Shown: piece after piece, positions 15,887-22,414 of the stretch | Position numbering within the stretch: position 1 is the first letter of the stretch | How the letters are laid out: each line of letters starts with the position of its first letter | Source: Acidobacteriota bacterium | GTDB taxonomy: Bacteria; Acidobacteriota; Vicinamibacteria; Vicinamibacterales; 2-12-FULL-66-21 | Direction of reading: 5' to 3' | DNA length: 25,973 bases | Assembly (NCBI GenBank): GCA_013697225.1 | Contig: JACCXG010000323.1 | Span: 1-25,973 of the forward strand | The notes under the pieces: generated by a model | What the model saw: only the letters and a program-made list of their open reading frames with translations | What the model was told of the DNA's origin: nothing | Database searches by the model: none | Position numbers and translations under genes: made by a program

Positions 15887-17133
15887 TAGCGCACCACCGT
15901 GAGAGGAATCGCCCGCCGCGGCGGCGCCGGCACCCCTGCGCCAAACGGCTCGGCCACCGGCTCTGGAGATAGTTCCACCTTGCAGCAGCGGCGGCAGACG
16001 GGAAAGATGCCGTTTTCCACGAGCGCCTTTCGCATCGCGACGTACTTCTCGCCGTTCCAGACCTCTTCAAGCGACGACTGCGTCAGATCTCCCACTTCCA
16101 CCCGGATGAAGGGACAGAAATAGACCTTGCCAGAGAACGACACGCGCGCGTGCAGAAACGGATACAGGCAGCGGCCGTCGAGTCTGGCCCCCGGGGTGTA
16201 GTAGTTGTCGACCAGCTGCGGCCGCACCTTGGGCCGGAAGTCGAACAGCACGTTCTTCCGGCGGCACTTCTCTTCGAGTGCGGTCACCTGGGCGCGGACA
16301 CGCTCGATGTCGAGTCCGGGATCGGGCGTGACGAACGTCGCGATGACAGAGGCGTCGGTTGCGCCCGTCGGGTCGATCAGCTTGACGGTCTCGGCGACTT
16401 CTTCGGGGGTGCTGTACATCAGGTGGTTCAACCCGATGGCATCCACGCCAAGCTCCTCCGCGACATCGACCATCTGATCGAGCGCCTCGACGGTGTCATG
16501 TGACACCGTCGTGTTGATGCTGATGCGCAGCGGTGCGTGCTTCCGGCGGGCTGCCGCCTGTAGCCGGCGGAGGCCGGCCGTCGTCCGTTCGAAGGTGCCC
16601 TTGAGGCCGCGCGCCGTGTCGTGCAGCGCGCCGGGACCATCGATCGAAACGCTGATGTGCTTGAGGAAGCCTGCCGCAGCAAGGTCCGCCAGCGCCTCGG
16701 CGCGCTCCTCCGTCAGGATCGTGCCGTTGGTCGTCAGGTAGCCGCACGCATAGCCCTTCGTGCGGAAGACATCCAGCACCGAGAGGATGTCCTTGCGCAT
16801 GAAGATCTCCCCACCCGTGAGGCTGATCTGGAACCCGGAATGTTCCGGAAACGCCTTCTGCAGAGCCTCGAGGTTCAGCTCCTCGCGCCATTCCCCCTCG
16901 ATATTCAGGAGGTCCCCGACGTAGCAGAACTCACAGTGCAGGTTGCACCGCATCGTGGCTTCGTAGACCGCGCCAATCGGGAGCCGATCCGCACGGCCGG
17001 ACTTCTCGTCGAGGAACCGCTGGATGCGGTTTTCGTATCGGCGGCGGCGGTAACGGGCCCAGGCGTGGCGGGCGAGCGGCAGCGCGCGCGCGCGTATGGC
17101 AATCGACTCGCGCAGTCTGTCGGCCAGGATCAT
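15886..17133 (-). CDS. Radical SAM/SPASM domain protein
   Basis: A 415-residue protein with CNLHCEFC (C63, C67, C70) as the [4Fe-4S]-SAM site, LTGGEIFMRKD (105-115), LTTNGTIL and SVSIDGPGALHDTARG for the barrel. A C-terminal SPASM/twitch-like cysteine set follows: C322, C340 in KVYFCPF, then C380, C383 and C384 in CRRCC, for one or two auxiliary clusters. Members modify peptides, sugars or heme-related compounds, or act as anaerobic maturases. No recognisable peptide substrate gene is adjacent. The start ATG 17133 is preceded by a 151-base gap with a promoter-like element, so it begins a transcript with the B12-type radical SAM gene. In this locus a role in forming an unusual sugar or lipid is the simplest inference. 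Confidence 0.93.
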   Translation of the reverse strand: MILADRLRESIAIRARALPLARHAWARYRRRRYENRIQRFLDEKSGRADRLPIGAVYEATMRCNLHCEFCYVGDLLNIEGEWREELNLEALQKAFPEHSGFQISLTGGEIFMRKDILSVLDVFRTKGYACGYLTTNGTILTEERAEALADLAAAGFLKHISVSIDGPGALHDTARGLKGTFERTTAGLRRLQAAARRKHAPLRISINTTVSHDTVEALDQMVDVAEELGVDAIGLNHLMYSTPEEVAETVKLIDPTGATDASVIATFVTPDPGLDIERVRAQVTALEEKCRRKNVLFDFRPKVRPQLVDNYYTPGARLDGRCLYPFLHARVSFSGKVYFCPFIRVEVGDLTQSSLEEVWNGEKYVAMRKALVENGIFPVCRRCCKVELSPEPVAEPFGAGVPAPPRRAIPLTVVR

Positions 17134-17218
17134 CGAGGTGTCAGATCTCCAACGGGGGTGCGGCGCGCAGTCGGCGCCCGCTTCTTAAGGGGGTTATCGG
17201 ACAAAAACGAGCGTTCCT

Positions 17219-17224
17219 ATTGTA
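17219..17224 (-). promoter_or_regulatory. Candidate -10 box for the radical SAM pair
   Basis: TACAAT on the minus strand lies within CGCTACAAT, a nine-base string also found at 19589-19597. Transcription would start near 17212, leaving a leader of about 79 bases before ATG 17133. No -35 consensus is evident. The gap also separates this gene from the flippase stop at 17285, which supports a new promoter here. Confidence 0.5.
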
Positions 17225-17284
17225 GCGCCTCACTGCAGCGGCCGCTACGGTCCAGCCCAACCGTGGCCCGGCAGGACCTCCGCG

Positions 17285-18910
17285 TCAGTCGTTCCGGGCG
17301 CCGCCCGCCGTGCCGGGTTGCGGCGGGCCACCACCCAGCTCCTCCGCGGCAAGCTCGGTGGCAACGATCTCCCCGGCGAGCTCCGTCGTTTCCGGCGGGC
17401 GCGCCGGCGTCCTGGCTCTGCGCGTCGAGCGGCGCAGCCTCGCAAGAACGGCCAGCTCCTCCGATTTGAAGAACCCGGTGGTCCAGAGAAGCGTCAGGAA
17501 GATTCCCAGCACCGTCGCTCCACGCACGGCGATCCCCACGACGGGCGCGAACGGTGGAATGAGAACCGCGGCGGCGTACGCGGCCAGCCCTGCCACACCA
17601 ACGCGGGCCAGCCTCCCGTACTCATGGGGAACCGGGTAGAACCGCTGGGAGAACCGGAAAGCAATCACCGCCTGGAGTGCATATGCCGCGGCATTCGCCC
17701 ATGCAGCACCGAGCGCGCCGAATCGGGGAATCAGCGCCAGATTGAGCCCGATGTTGGCCGCGGCGGCAGAGAGCGTCGCCACGGGATAGTACGCGGTGCG
17801 CTTCGTGAGGTTGAGACCGATCGAGGTCATCAGATACACCCCCTGGAAGAGGACGCCAACTGCGGTCCACGCCACAACGGGGGCGGCTTCCACGAAGAGT
17901 CCGCGGGTCATGAGGTCCAGCAGATCCCGTGCGACCGCGGACATCCCCGCCGCAAGGAGGACCAGCCCCGCCACCCCGTAGGTGGTCACGGTGCGGAACA
18001 CCGCCGGCGCGCCCGGTTCGCGGGCGCTCGCGTAATAAAACGGGGCCCAGGCGTACTCGAACGCGCTGAGGAACAGCTTCAGGGTCAAGCCGAAGCTGAC
18101 CCCCATGGCATACATCCCGACCTCCGCAAGGGGGCGGAAGGCCTGGAGGATCAGCTTGTCGCCAACGGCGATGACCTGCTGTGCCGCGGCGTGCGGCAGG
18201 CGCGGCAGGCCGAAGGCCAGGCTCTCACGCAGCACCCTCCGCGAGAACATCGGTCTGATCAGCGGTGCGAACCAGCGGGCCAGCACCACCATGAGCAGCC
18301 CGGTGACCAGGACGTCCGCGAGCACCACGCCGAGCACGCCGTAACCGAACCCCACGATGAGCAGCAGTCTCACCGCAACGGTTGTCACAGACCGGGCAAG
18401 GGTCAGAACGCTGAACTGCAGGGCACGCTTCTGAATCCGGAGTACGTGGAACGGGAGGAAGGTGAAGCCGATCACGAAGGTGTTGAGCAGCACCAGCCGC
18501 AGCGCCAGCGTCTGACCCCGATCCCCGAGAACCATGCCGGCAAGCCAGGGGGCGGAGAGGAGCGAGACGGCAAGGAGGACACCGTTGGTCGCGACGAGGA
18601 AGAAGAAGATCGTGCTCGCAAGCCGCTGCCTGTCGGGCTCCCCCTCGCAGTCGTAGAAGAAGCGCATGAAGGAGCCGTCGAGTCCCCATCGCGCGACGAT
18701 CTTCGTCATGACCTCCACGGCGCCAAGGAGCCCGAGAACCCCGTAGTCCGTGTCGGACAAATACTGGACGTACAGCGGGAGGAGGAGGAAGTTGACGATG
18801 GAGACGCCGATGTCTCCCAGGCCGTAGATGGCCGAGTCCTTCGAGAGCTGTCGGAGCTTCTGGAGCAACGGCGCTACGGCCTGCGCAGCGTAAAGAGGTT
18901 CAGCAGGCAC
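17285..18910 (-). CDS. Wzx-type oligosaccharide flippase (MOP superfamily)
   Basis: A 541-residue protein with about fourteen hydrophobic segments. DSAIYGLGDIGVSIVNFLLLPLYVQYLSDTDYGVLGLL near the N-terminus (about 25-62) is the classic start of polysaccharide flippases. FGLPRLPHAAAQQVIAVGDKLIL and ANIGLNLALIPRFGALGAAWANAAAY are further family marks. It would flip undecaprenyl-linked oligosaccharide from the cytoplasm to the periplasm. The C-terminal ~50 residues (after RLRRSTRRAR) form a charged, low-complexity cytoplasmic tail. The start is GTG at 18910, overlapping the methyltransferase by 37 bases; a TTG at 18868, just after that gene's stop, is an alternative that would drop 14 residues. 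It forms a pair with the methyltransferase. Confidence 0.93.
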   Translation of the reverse strand: MPAEPLYAAQAVAPLLQKLRQLSKDSAIYGLGDIGVSIVNFLLLPLYVQYLSDTDYGVLGLLGAVEVMTKIVARWGLDGSFMRFFYDCEGEPDRQRLASTIFFFLVATNGVLLAVSLLSAPWLAGMVLGDRGQTLALRLVLLNTFVIGFTFLPFHVLRIQKRALQFSVLTLARSVTTVAVRLLLIVGFGYGVLGVVLADVLVTGLLMVVLARWFAPLIRPMFSRRVLRESLAFGLPRLPHAAAQQVIAVGDKLILQAFRPLAEVGMYAMGVSFGLTLKLFLSAFEYAWAPFYYASAREPGAPAVFRTVTTYGVAGLVLLAAGMSAVARDLLDLMTRGLFVEAAPVVAWTAVGVLFQGVYLMTSIGLNLTKRTAYYPVATLSAAAANIGLNLALIPRFGALGAAWANAAAYALQAVIAFRFSQRFYPVPHEYGRLARVGVAGLAAYAAAVLIPPFAPVVGIAVRGATVLGIFLTLLWTTGFFKSEELAVLARLRRSTRRARTPARPPETTELAGEIVATELAAEELGGGPPQPGTAGGARND

Positions 18911-19581
18911 CAGCCCGGCACCGGGACGACACGGGTGAGGAGCCGGTGGAGCGGAAGCAGACGGCGGGGGTGCCTGCGGATGAACCGGGTGAGCACGGGA
19001 ACGGTCGGGAAGATTCCCCGCCTGCCGATTACGTCGAAGCCGGCGGACCGGGCGAGGCGGACGTATTCCTCAGCGGGACGGTCTCCGGGATGCTTGTACT
19101 CCGAGGCGGTGCGGATCAGGCGCCCCTGAAGCAGGAAGTGAATGCGGGACTGCAGGTGCGCGAGATTCGGTACCGACACGAGCAGCTCGCCGCCGGGCCG
19201 GAGGACTCGAAACAGTTCCGCGAGCGCGACCGGCTGCTGCTGGTATTCCAGATGTTCCAGCACGTCGAGGCAGAGCGCGCGGTCGAATCGCCCATCGGGG
19301 AACGGCAGGTCGAGCAGGGACCCGGTCCGGACGTGGTCCGACGTGTAGTTCGGATCGACCCCCTCGATCGCCAGCGAGGAGGCGAATTCCTCGACGATGA
19401 CCCCTTCCCCGCAGCCGGCGTCGAGCACGCGTGTCTGCGACGGAAGCCCGTGGAGCCAGGTGCGGACGGCCTCGAGTTTGGCGATGTAGGTGGGGTAGTA
19501 GTCCCAGTCAGGATCGGGGACGCGATGGTAATCGCCCCGCGCGGCGTACTCGCCCCGGCGGACGACTGGAGTGCCGCTCAT
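18874..19581 (-). CDS. Class I SAM-dependent methyltransferase
   Basis: A 235-residue protein with motif I VLDAGCGEGVI (52-62), the acidic residue in IEGVDPNY (D76), LPFPDGRFDRALCLDVLEHL (92-111) and RVLRPGGELLVSVPN (125-139). The N-terminal part (about 1-45) is rich in aromatic and acidic residues (DPDWDYYPTYIAKL), as in sugar methyltransferases of glycan loci. The substrate is unknown. ATG 19581 lies only seven bases downstream of a TACAAT box, so the message may be leaderless or nearly so. It is followed by the flippase gene with a 37-base overlap, suggesting a two-gene transcript with its own promoter. The CDS begins 48 bases after the STN gene stop. Confidence 0.92.
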   Translation of the reverse strand: MSGTPVVRRGEYAARGDYHRVPDPDWDYYPTYIAKLEAVRTWLHGLPSQTRVLDAGCGEGVIVEEFASSLAIEGVDPNYTSDHVRTGSLLDLPFPDGRFDRALCLDVLEHLEYQQQPVALAELFRVLRPGGELLVSVPNLAHLQSRIHFLLQGRLIRTASEYKHPGDRPAEEYVRLARSAGFDVIGRRGIFPTVPVLTRFIRRHPRRLLPLHRLLTRVVPVPGWCLLNLFTLRRP

Positions 19582-19588
19582 GGGCCAG

Positions 19589-19594
19589 ATTGTA
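19589..19594 (-). promoter_or_regulatory. -10 box directly before the methyltransferase start (possible leaderless transcript)
   Basis: The minus strand has TACAAT, then seven bases (CTGGCCC), then ATG at 19581. With the usual -10 to +1 distance, transcription would begin at or next to the A of ATG. The surrounding CGCTACAAT is shared with the candidate promoter at 17219. No -35 or Shine-Dalgarno sequence is evident. Confidence 0.55.
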
Positions 19595-19629
19595 GCGGCA
19601 CTCCGGGGACGATCACTACCGCGCGGCGG

Positions 19630-20427
19630 CTACCGATCCTCTGGCGTAGGCCGCGGCTGAACGGGGGTCCCGTCCGGATTCGTCTGGCCGGCTCCAGGCC
19701 GCACCTGGTACGGATTCCCCGGCGAGGGCTGCGGCGGTGGCGGCAGCATGCCCGGCCGTGGAGAGGTGATCGGCGCGGGCTGCTGGTTTGGATCCGTACC
19801 TGGCGCTCCGGGGTACGTGGCGCCCGGCGGCATCATGCCAGGAGGGGGCATCGTGCCCGCCGGCGGCATGGCGCCCGGCGGCATCGCCCCAGGCGGCATC
19901 GCTCCCGGGGGCATCATGCCTGGCGGGGGCATCGGCGTCTGATCGTCCTGTTGATCGTCGACGTCGGGCGGCGGCTGCTGCGGCAGCGCCTGCTGGACGA
20001 ACGGCCGGTTTCCACCGAACGGCTGCGGCGGCGGCGCCGCGCTCGGGGGTGGCGGCCGGCTGGAGGCAAGGATGATCACGCGGTCGTACAGCGAGGCCCC
20101 GGGGGTCTGCTCCGGACGCGGCGCGGCCATATACCCCGCCGCCGATCGCAGCAGGATGTCGAGCGCGTCCTTCTCCGGCATGTCCACCAGTTCGAGGGTG
20201 AGCGGCCCGCCGACCATCTTTTCGGCGTTGACGACCCTGGTGTTCCCCACGCGTGCCCACTCTTCGAGTATCTGGCGAATCGGAACGTCCCGGGCAATGA
20301 CCGTGGCCCTGCCGTCGGCAATTTGCACAGTCAGTTCACCCGCCAGGACCGGCGCCGCCACACCGATGGTCAGGAGGGTCAACATCAACGGGCGAAAGAA
20401 CTTCTGCTGTGGCATGGTGGGCTCCAT
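19630..20427 (-). CDS. Secreted STN-like (secretin short domain) protein with a Pro/Met/Gly repeat tail
   Basis: 265 residues from ATG 20427. An N-terminal signal peptide is likely, with hydrophobic LMLTLLTIGVAAPVLA ending near residue 29 and a cleavage site after VLA. Residues about 31-121 resemble the STN (secretin/TonB N-terminal) domain: VTVIARDVPIRQILEEWARV, then VGGPLTLELVDMPEKDALDILLRS. The rest is low complexity: a Pro/Gln region, then residues 166-203 with MPPGA repeats, then a Pro/Gly tail without hydrophobic helix. It probably lies in the periplasm and binds a partner rather than catalysing a reaction (inference). ATG 20427 directly follows the radical SAM stop (TAAATG). A second ATG at 20415 has GGAG six bases upstream and may be the true start. 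Confidence 0.8.
   Translation of the reverse strand: MEPTMPQQKFFRPLMLTLLTIGVAAPVLAGELTVQIADGRATVIARDVPIRQILEEWARVGNTRVVNAEKMVGGPLTLELVDMPEKDALDILLRSAAGYMAAPRPEQTPGASLYDRVIILASSRPPPPSAAPPPQPFGGNRPFVQQALPQQPPPDVDDQQDDQTPMPPPGMMPPGAMPPGAMPPGAMPPAGTMPPPGMMPPGATYPGAPGTDPNQQPAPITSPRPGMLPPPPQPSPGNPYQVRPGAGQTNPDGTPVQPRPTPEDR
19819..19932 (-). repeat. In-frame 15-base repeat coding MPPGA-type pentapeptides
   Basis: Within the STN gene, residues 166-203 contain M-P-P-G-A units: three adjacent perfect copies at 172-186, a fourth at 199-203, and degenerate neighbours (MPPAGT, MPPPGM). On the plus strand the units read as GGCATCRYNCC-type 15-mers. The repeat is coding, in phase, and degenerate at third positions, so it has been retained as protein sequence rather than arising from a very recent slippage. 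Confidence 0.8.
20422..20425 (-). promoter_or_regulatory. Shine-Dalgarno-like GGAG favouring an internal ATG start
   Basis: GGAG lies six bases upstream of ATG 20415 and inside the first codons from ATG 20427. Starting at 20415 gives a signal peptide beginning MPQQKFFRPL, with the basic residues closer to the N-terminus. It makes the shorter start for the STN gene at least as likely. Confidence 0.4.
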
Positions 20428-21435
20428 TTACTCTCTATCCTTGTCACGTATCCCCTGACCCCTTTCGCCAAACCCCTTCAGTTTGACGACCCAGAGGGGG
20501 GAGTCCTTGCTGGGGAGGTCGCACGAGCGGCAGATGTCGGGGCCGCCGCTCTCGAGGTGCAGACGACGGGCGCGCATGTACGGCTCGGCGTTCCAGACCT
20601 CGCTGATGGATGAGGTGTTCAGGTCCCCCAGGATTGTGCGGCCGTCGAAGTCCGCACAGCAGAGGGAGACGCGGCCGTCCCACAGCACGGTGAACGTGAG
20701 CCAGGGGCGGTAGCAGGGATAGTTGACGTCCGATTCCGTGTTCAGCGTGCCGGCCCAGTTGTGCAGGTCGGTCACGTGAATCTTGTCCGCGATACGCCGC
20801 CAGTGTTCGATGAAGGCCTGCTCGTCGGCCGAGTTGTTCTGCCGCACGAAAGACAGGATGAGCTTCGGCCGCCGGCGACCCATCTCGCTGCGCAGCCGCA
20901 CAAGCCGCTCGATGTTCCCGATGACCTTGTCGTACTTCAACCCGACACGCGTCGACTCGAAGACTTCGCGGCCCGAGGCATCGACGCTGATGTTGATGGC
21001 GTCGAGCCCTGCTTCGATCATTCCGCGGGCGACAGGCTCGGTGATCAGCGAGCCGTTGCTGATCATCCCCACCTCGCGGATCCCCCTGGACTTCGCGTAC
21101 CGGACCTTTTCCACGAGCTGCCGATCGACGAACGGCTCGCCGTAGTTGTGCACACGCACGTGCGTAATGCCGAGCTCGGCGCATTCGTCGACGACCTTGC
21201 GGAAGAGGTCGAAGCTCATGATCCCCTGGCTGCGGTGCATCTCGTCGCGCGGGCAGAAGACGCACTTGGCATTGCAGATGTTCGTGCTTTCGATCTGGAC
21301 GATTTCAGGAAGCACCGGTGAGCGATCGCGGCCCGTGGCCAGCATCAGCCGCCGGACCGGCTTCGCCTGGCGGCGAAGAGCCGATTCGACCACGCGGCGT
21401 GCGCGTGCCTTGATCTTCAACGGTGATGAAATCAT
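20428..21435 (-). CDS. Radical SAM/SPASM domain protein
   Basis: A 335-residue protein with CNAKCVFC (C54, C58, C61) as the cluster-binding motif, EIVQIESTNIC preceding it, HNYGEPFVDRQLVEKV (96-111) and MISNGSL in the barrel. The C-terminal SPASM-like cysteines are C241 (YPCYRPW), C259/C260 (SLCCADFDG) and C302/C305 (CRSCDLP). The layout DGRVSLCCADFDGRTILGDLNTSSISEVWN is typical of SPASM proteins of glycan and lipid loci. The substrate is unknown. ATG 21435 overlaps the epimerase stop as ATGA (four bases), and its stop TAA abuts the STN ATG, so epimerase, radical SAM enzyme and STN protein are produced from one coupled message. Confidence 0.93.
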   Translation of the reverse strand: MISSPLKIKARARRVVESALRRQAKPVRRLMLATGRDRSPVLPEIVQIESTNICNAKCVFCPRDEMHRSQGIMSFDLFRKVVDECAELGITHVRVHNYGEPFVDRQLVEKVRYAKSRGIREVGMISNGSLITEPVARGMIEAGLDAINISVDASGREVFESTRVGLKYDKVIGNIERLVRLRSEMGRRRPKLILSFVRQNNSADEQAFIEHWRRIADKIHVTDLHNWAGTLNTESDVNYPCYRPWLTFTVLWDGRVSLCCADFDGRTILGDLNTSSISEVWNAEPYMRARRLHLESGGPDICRSCDLPSKDSPLWVVKLKGFGERGQGIRDKDRE

Positions 21436-22394
21436 TGCTGGCGGAAGAACTCGATGACGCGGGTCAGAATCTCGTCGAGTTGGACGGTGGGCGCGTAGCC
21501 CACGAGCGAGCTGATCTTGCTGATATCCGGGACACGTCGGGGCATGTCCTCGAAGCCGGACTCATACGCCTGGTCGTACGGGACCAGCACGATGTCGGAA
21601 CTGCTGCCGGTCAGTTCCTTGATCCGGGCTGCCAGGGCGTTGATCGAGATTTCCCCACGGTTGCCGATGTTGAATACCTGGCCGACCGCCCTCGGCTCGT
21701 CGATCAAGGCTACCATGGCCCGGACGACGTCGCCGACGTAGGTGAAGCTCCTGCTCTGGGTACCATCGCCGAAGACAGTGATGGGCTGGCCGGCAAGGGC
21801 CTGCCGGACGAAATTGGGAATGACCATGCCGTACTGGCCGGTCTGTCTCGGACCCACCGTATTGAAGAGCCGGACGATGATGACCGGGAGCTTGCGCTCC
21901 TTCCAGTAGGCCAGGGCCAGGAACTCGTCGATCATCTTGCTGCAGGCGTATGCCCAGCGATGCTTGGTCGTCGGCCCGAGCACGAGGTCGGCATCCTCCC
22001 CGAACGGCACATCCGTGCTCTTGCCGTAGACCTCCGAGGTCGAGGCAATCAGGACCAGCTTCTTCTTCTTGTTCGCGTGCCTCAGCACGACCTCGGTCCC
22101 GTGCACGTTCGTCTCGATCGTGTGCACCGGTGCCTCCACGATCAGCTTGACGCCCACGGCGGCAGCCAGGTGCACGACCGTGTCCGCGCGGTCGATCATC
22201 TCTGCCAGCAGCGGCTCGTTCGTGACGCTGTCGATCGTGTAGTGGAACCGCGGGTGTGATTTCAGGTGCTGGATGTTGTCCATCGACCCGGTGGACAGGT
22301 TGTCGAGCACGAACACCTCGTCGCCGCGCTCGAGCAGAGCTTCCGCAAGGTGGGAGCCGACGAACCCTGCACCACCGGTGATGAGCACACGCAC
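21432..22394 (-). CDS. NAD-dependent epimerase/dehydratase (extended SDR, nucleotide-sugar)
   Basis: A 320-residue extended SDR enzyme. The dinucleotide-binding motif GGAGFVG is at 7-13 and D31 in VLDNLSTG marks NAD preference. The catalytic Ser/Thr lies in ASTSEVYG (117-124) and the YxxxK pair is Y149/K153 in YACSK. The C-terminal region has NTVGPRQTGQYGMVIPNFV, FGDGTQSRSFTYVGDVV, FNIGNRGEISI and MPRRVPDISKI. This pattern fits UDP-hexose 4-epimerases, UDP-glucuronate decarboxylases and related dehydratases; I cannot choose the reaction from sequence alone. It supplies a nucleotide sugar to the glycosyltransferases of the locus. The start is ATG 22394, 20 bases after the preceding gene stop. 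Its stop overlaps the radical SAM start by four bases. Confidence 0.93.
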   Translation of the reverse strand: MRVLITGGAGFVGSHLAEALLERGDEVFVLDNLSTGSMDNIQHLKSHPRFHYTIDSVTNEPLLAEMIDRADTVVHLAAAVGVKLIVEAPVHTIETNVHGTEVVLRHANKKKKLVLIASTSEVYGKSTDVPFGEDADLVLGPTTKHRWAYACSKMIDEFLALAYWKERKLPVIIVRLFNTVGPRQTGQYGMVIPNFVRQALAGQPITVFGDGTQSRSFTYVGDVVRAMVALIDEPRAVGQVFNIGNRGEISINALAARIKELTGSSSDIVLVPYDQAYESGFEDMPRRVPDISKISSLVGYAPTVQLDEILTRVIEFFRQQ

Positions 22395-22414
22395 GCGTTT
22401 CTGTCTCCCATCGA

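Noticed and set aside
17228..17284. Inverted repeats GGTCC/GGACC and ACGGT/ACCGT in the gap after the flippase as a terminator
   Set aside because: Short stems without a following T-run; GC-rich DNA forms such pairs by chance.
19819..19932. CRISPR-like or mobile tandem repeat
   Set aside because: The 15-base units are in phase with a coding frame, have no spacers and code for a regular peptide repeat.
17318..20613. Long plus-strand open frames opposite the flippase, methyltransferase and STN genes
   Set aside because: They are low-complexity shadows of genes with secure motifs on the other strand. The same applies to the long plus frames at 3691-5475, 10233-11690 and 14417-15889.
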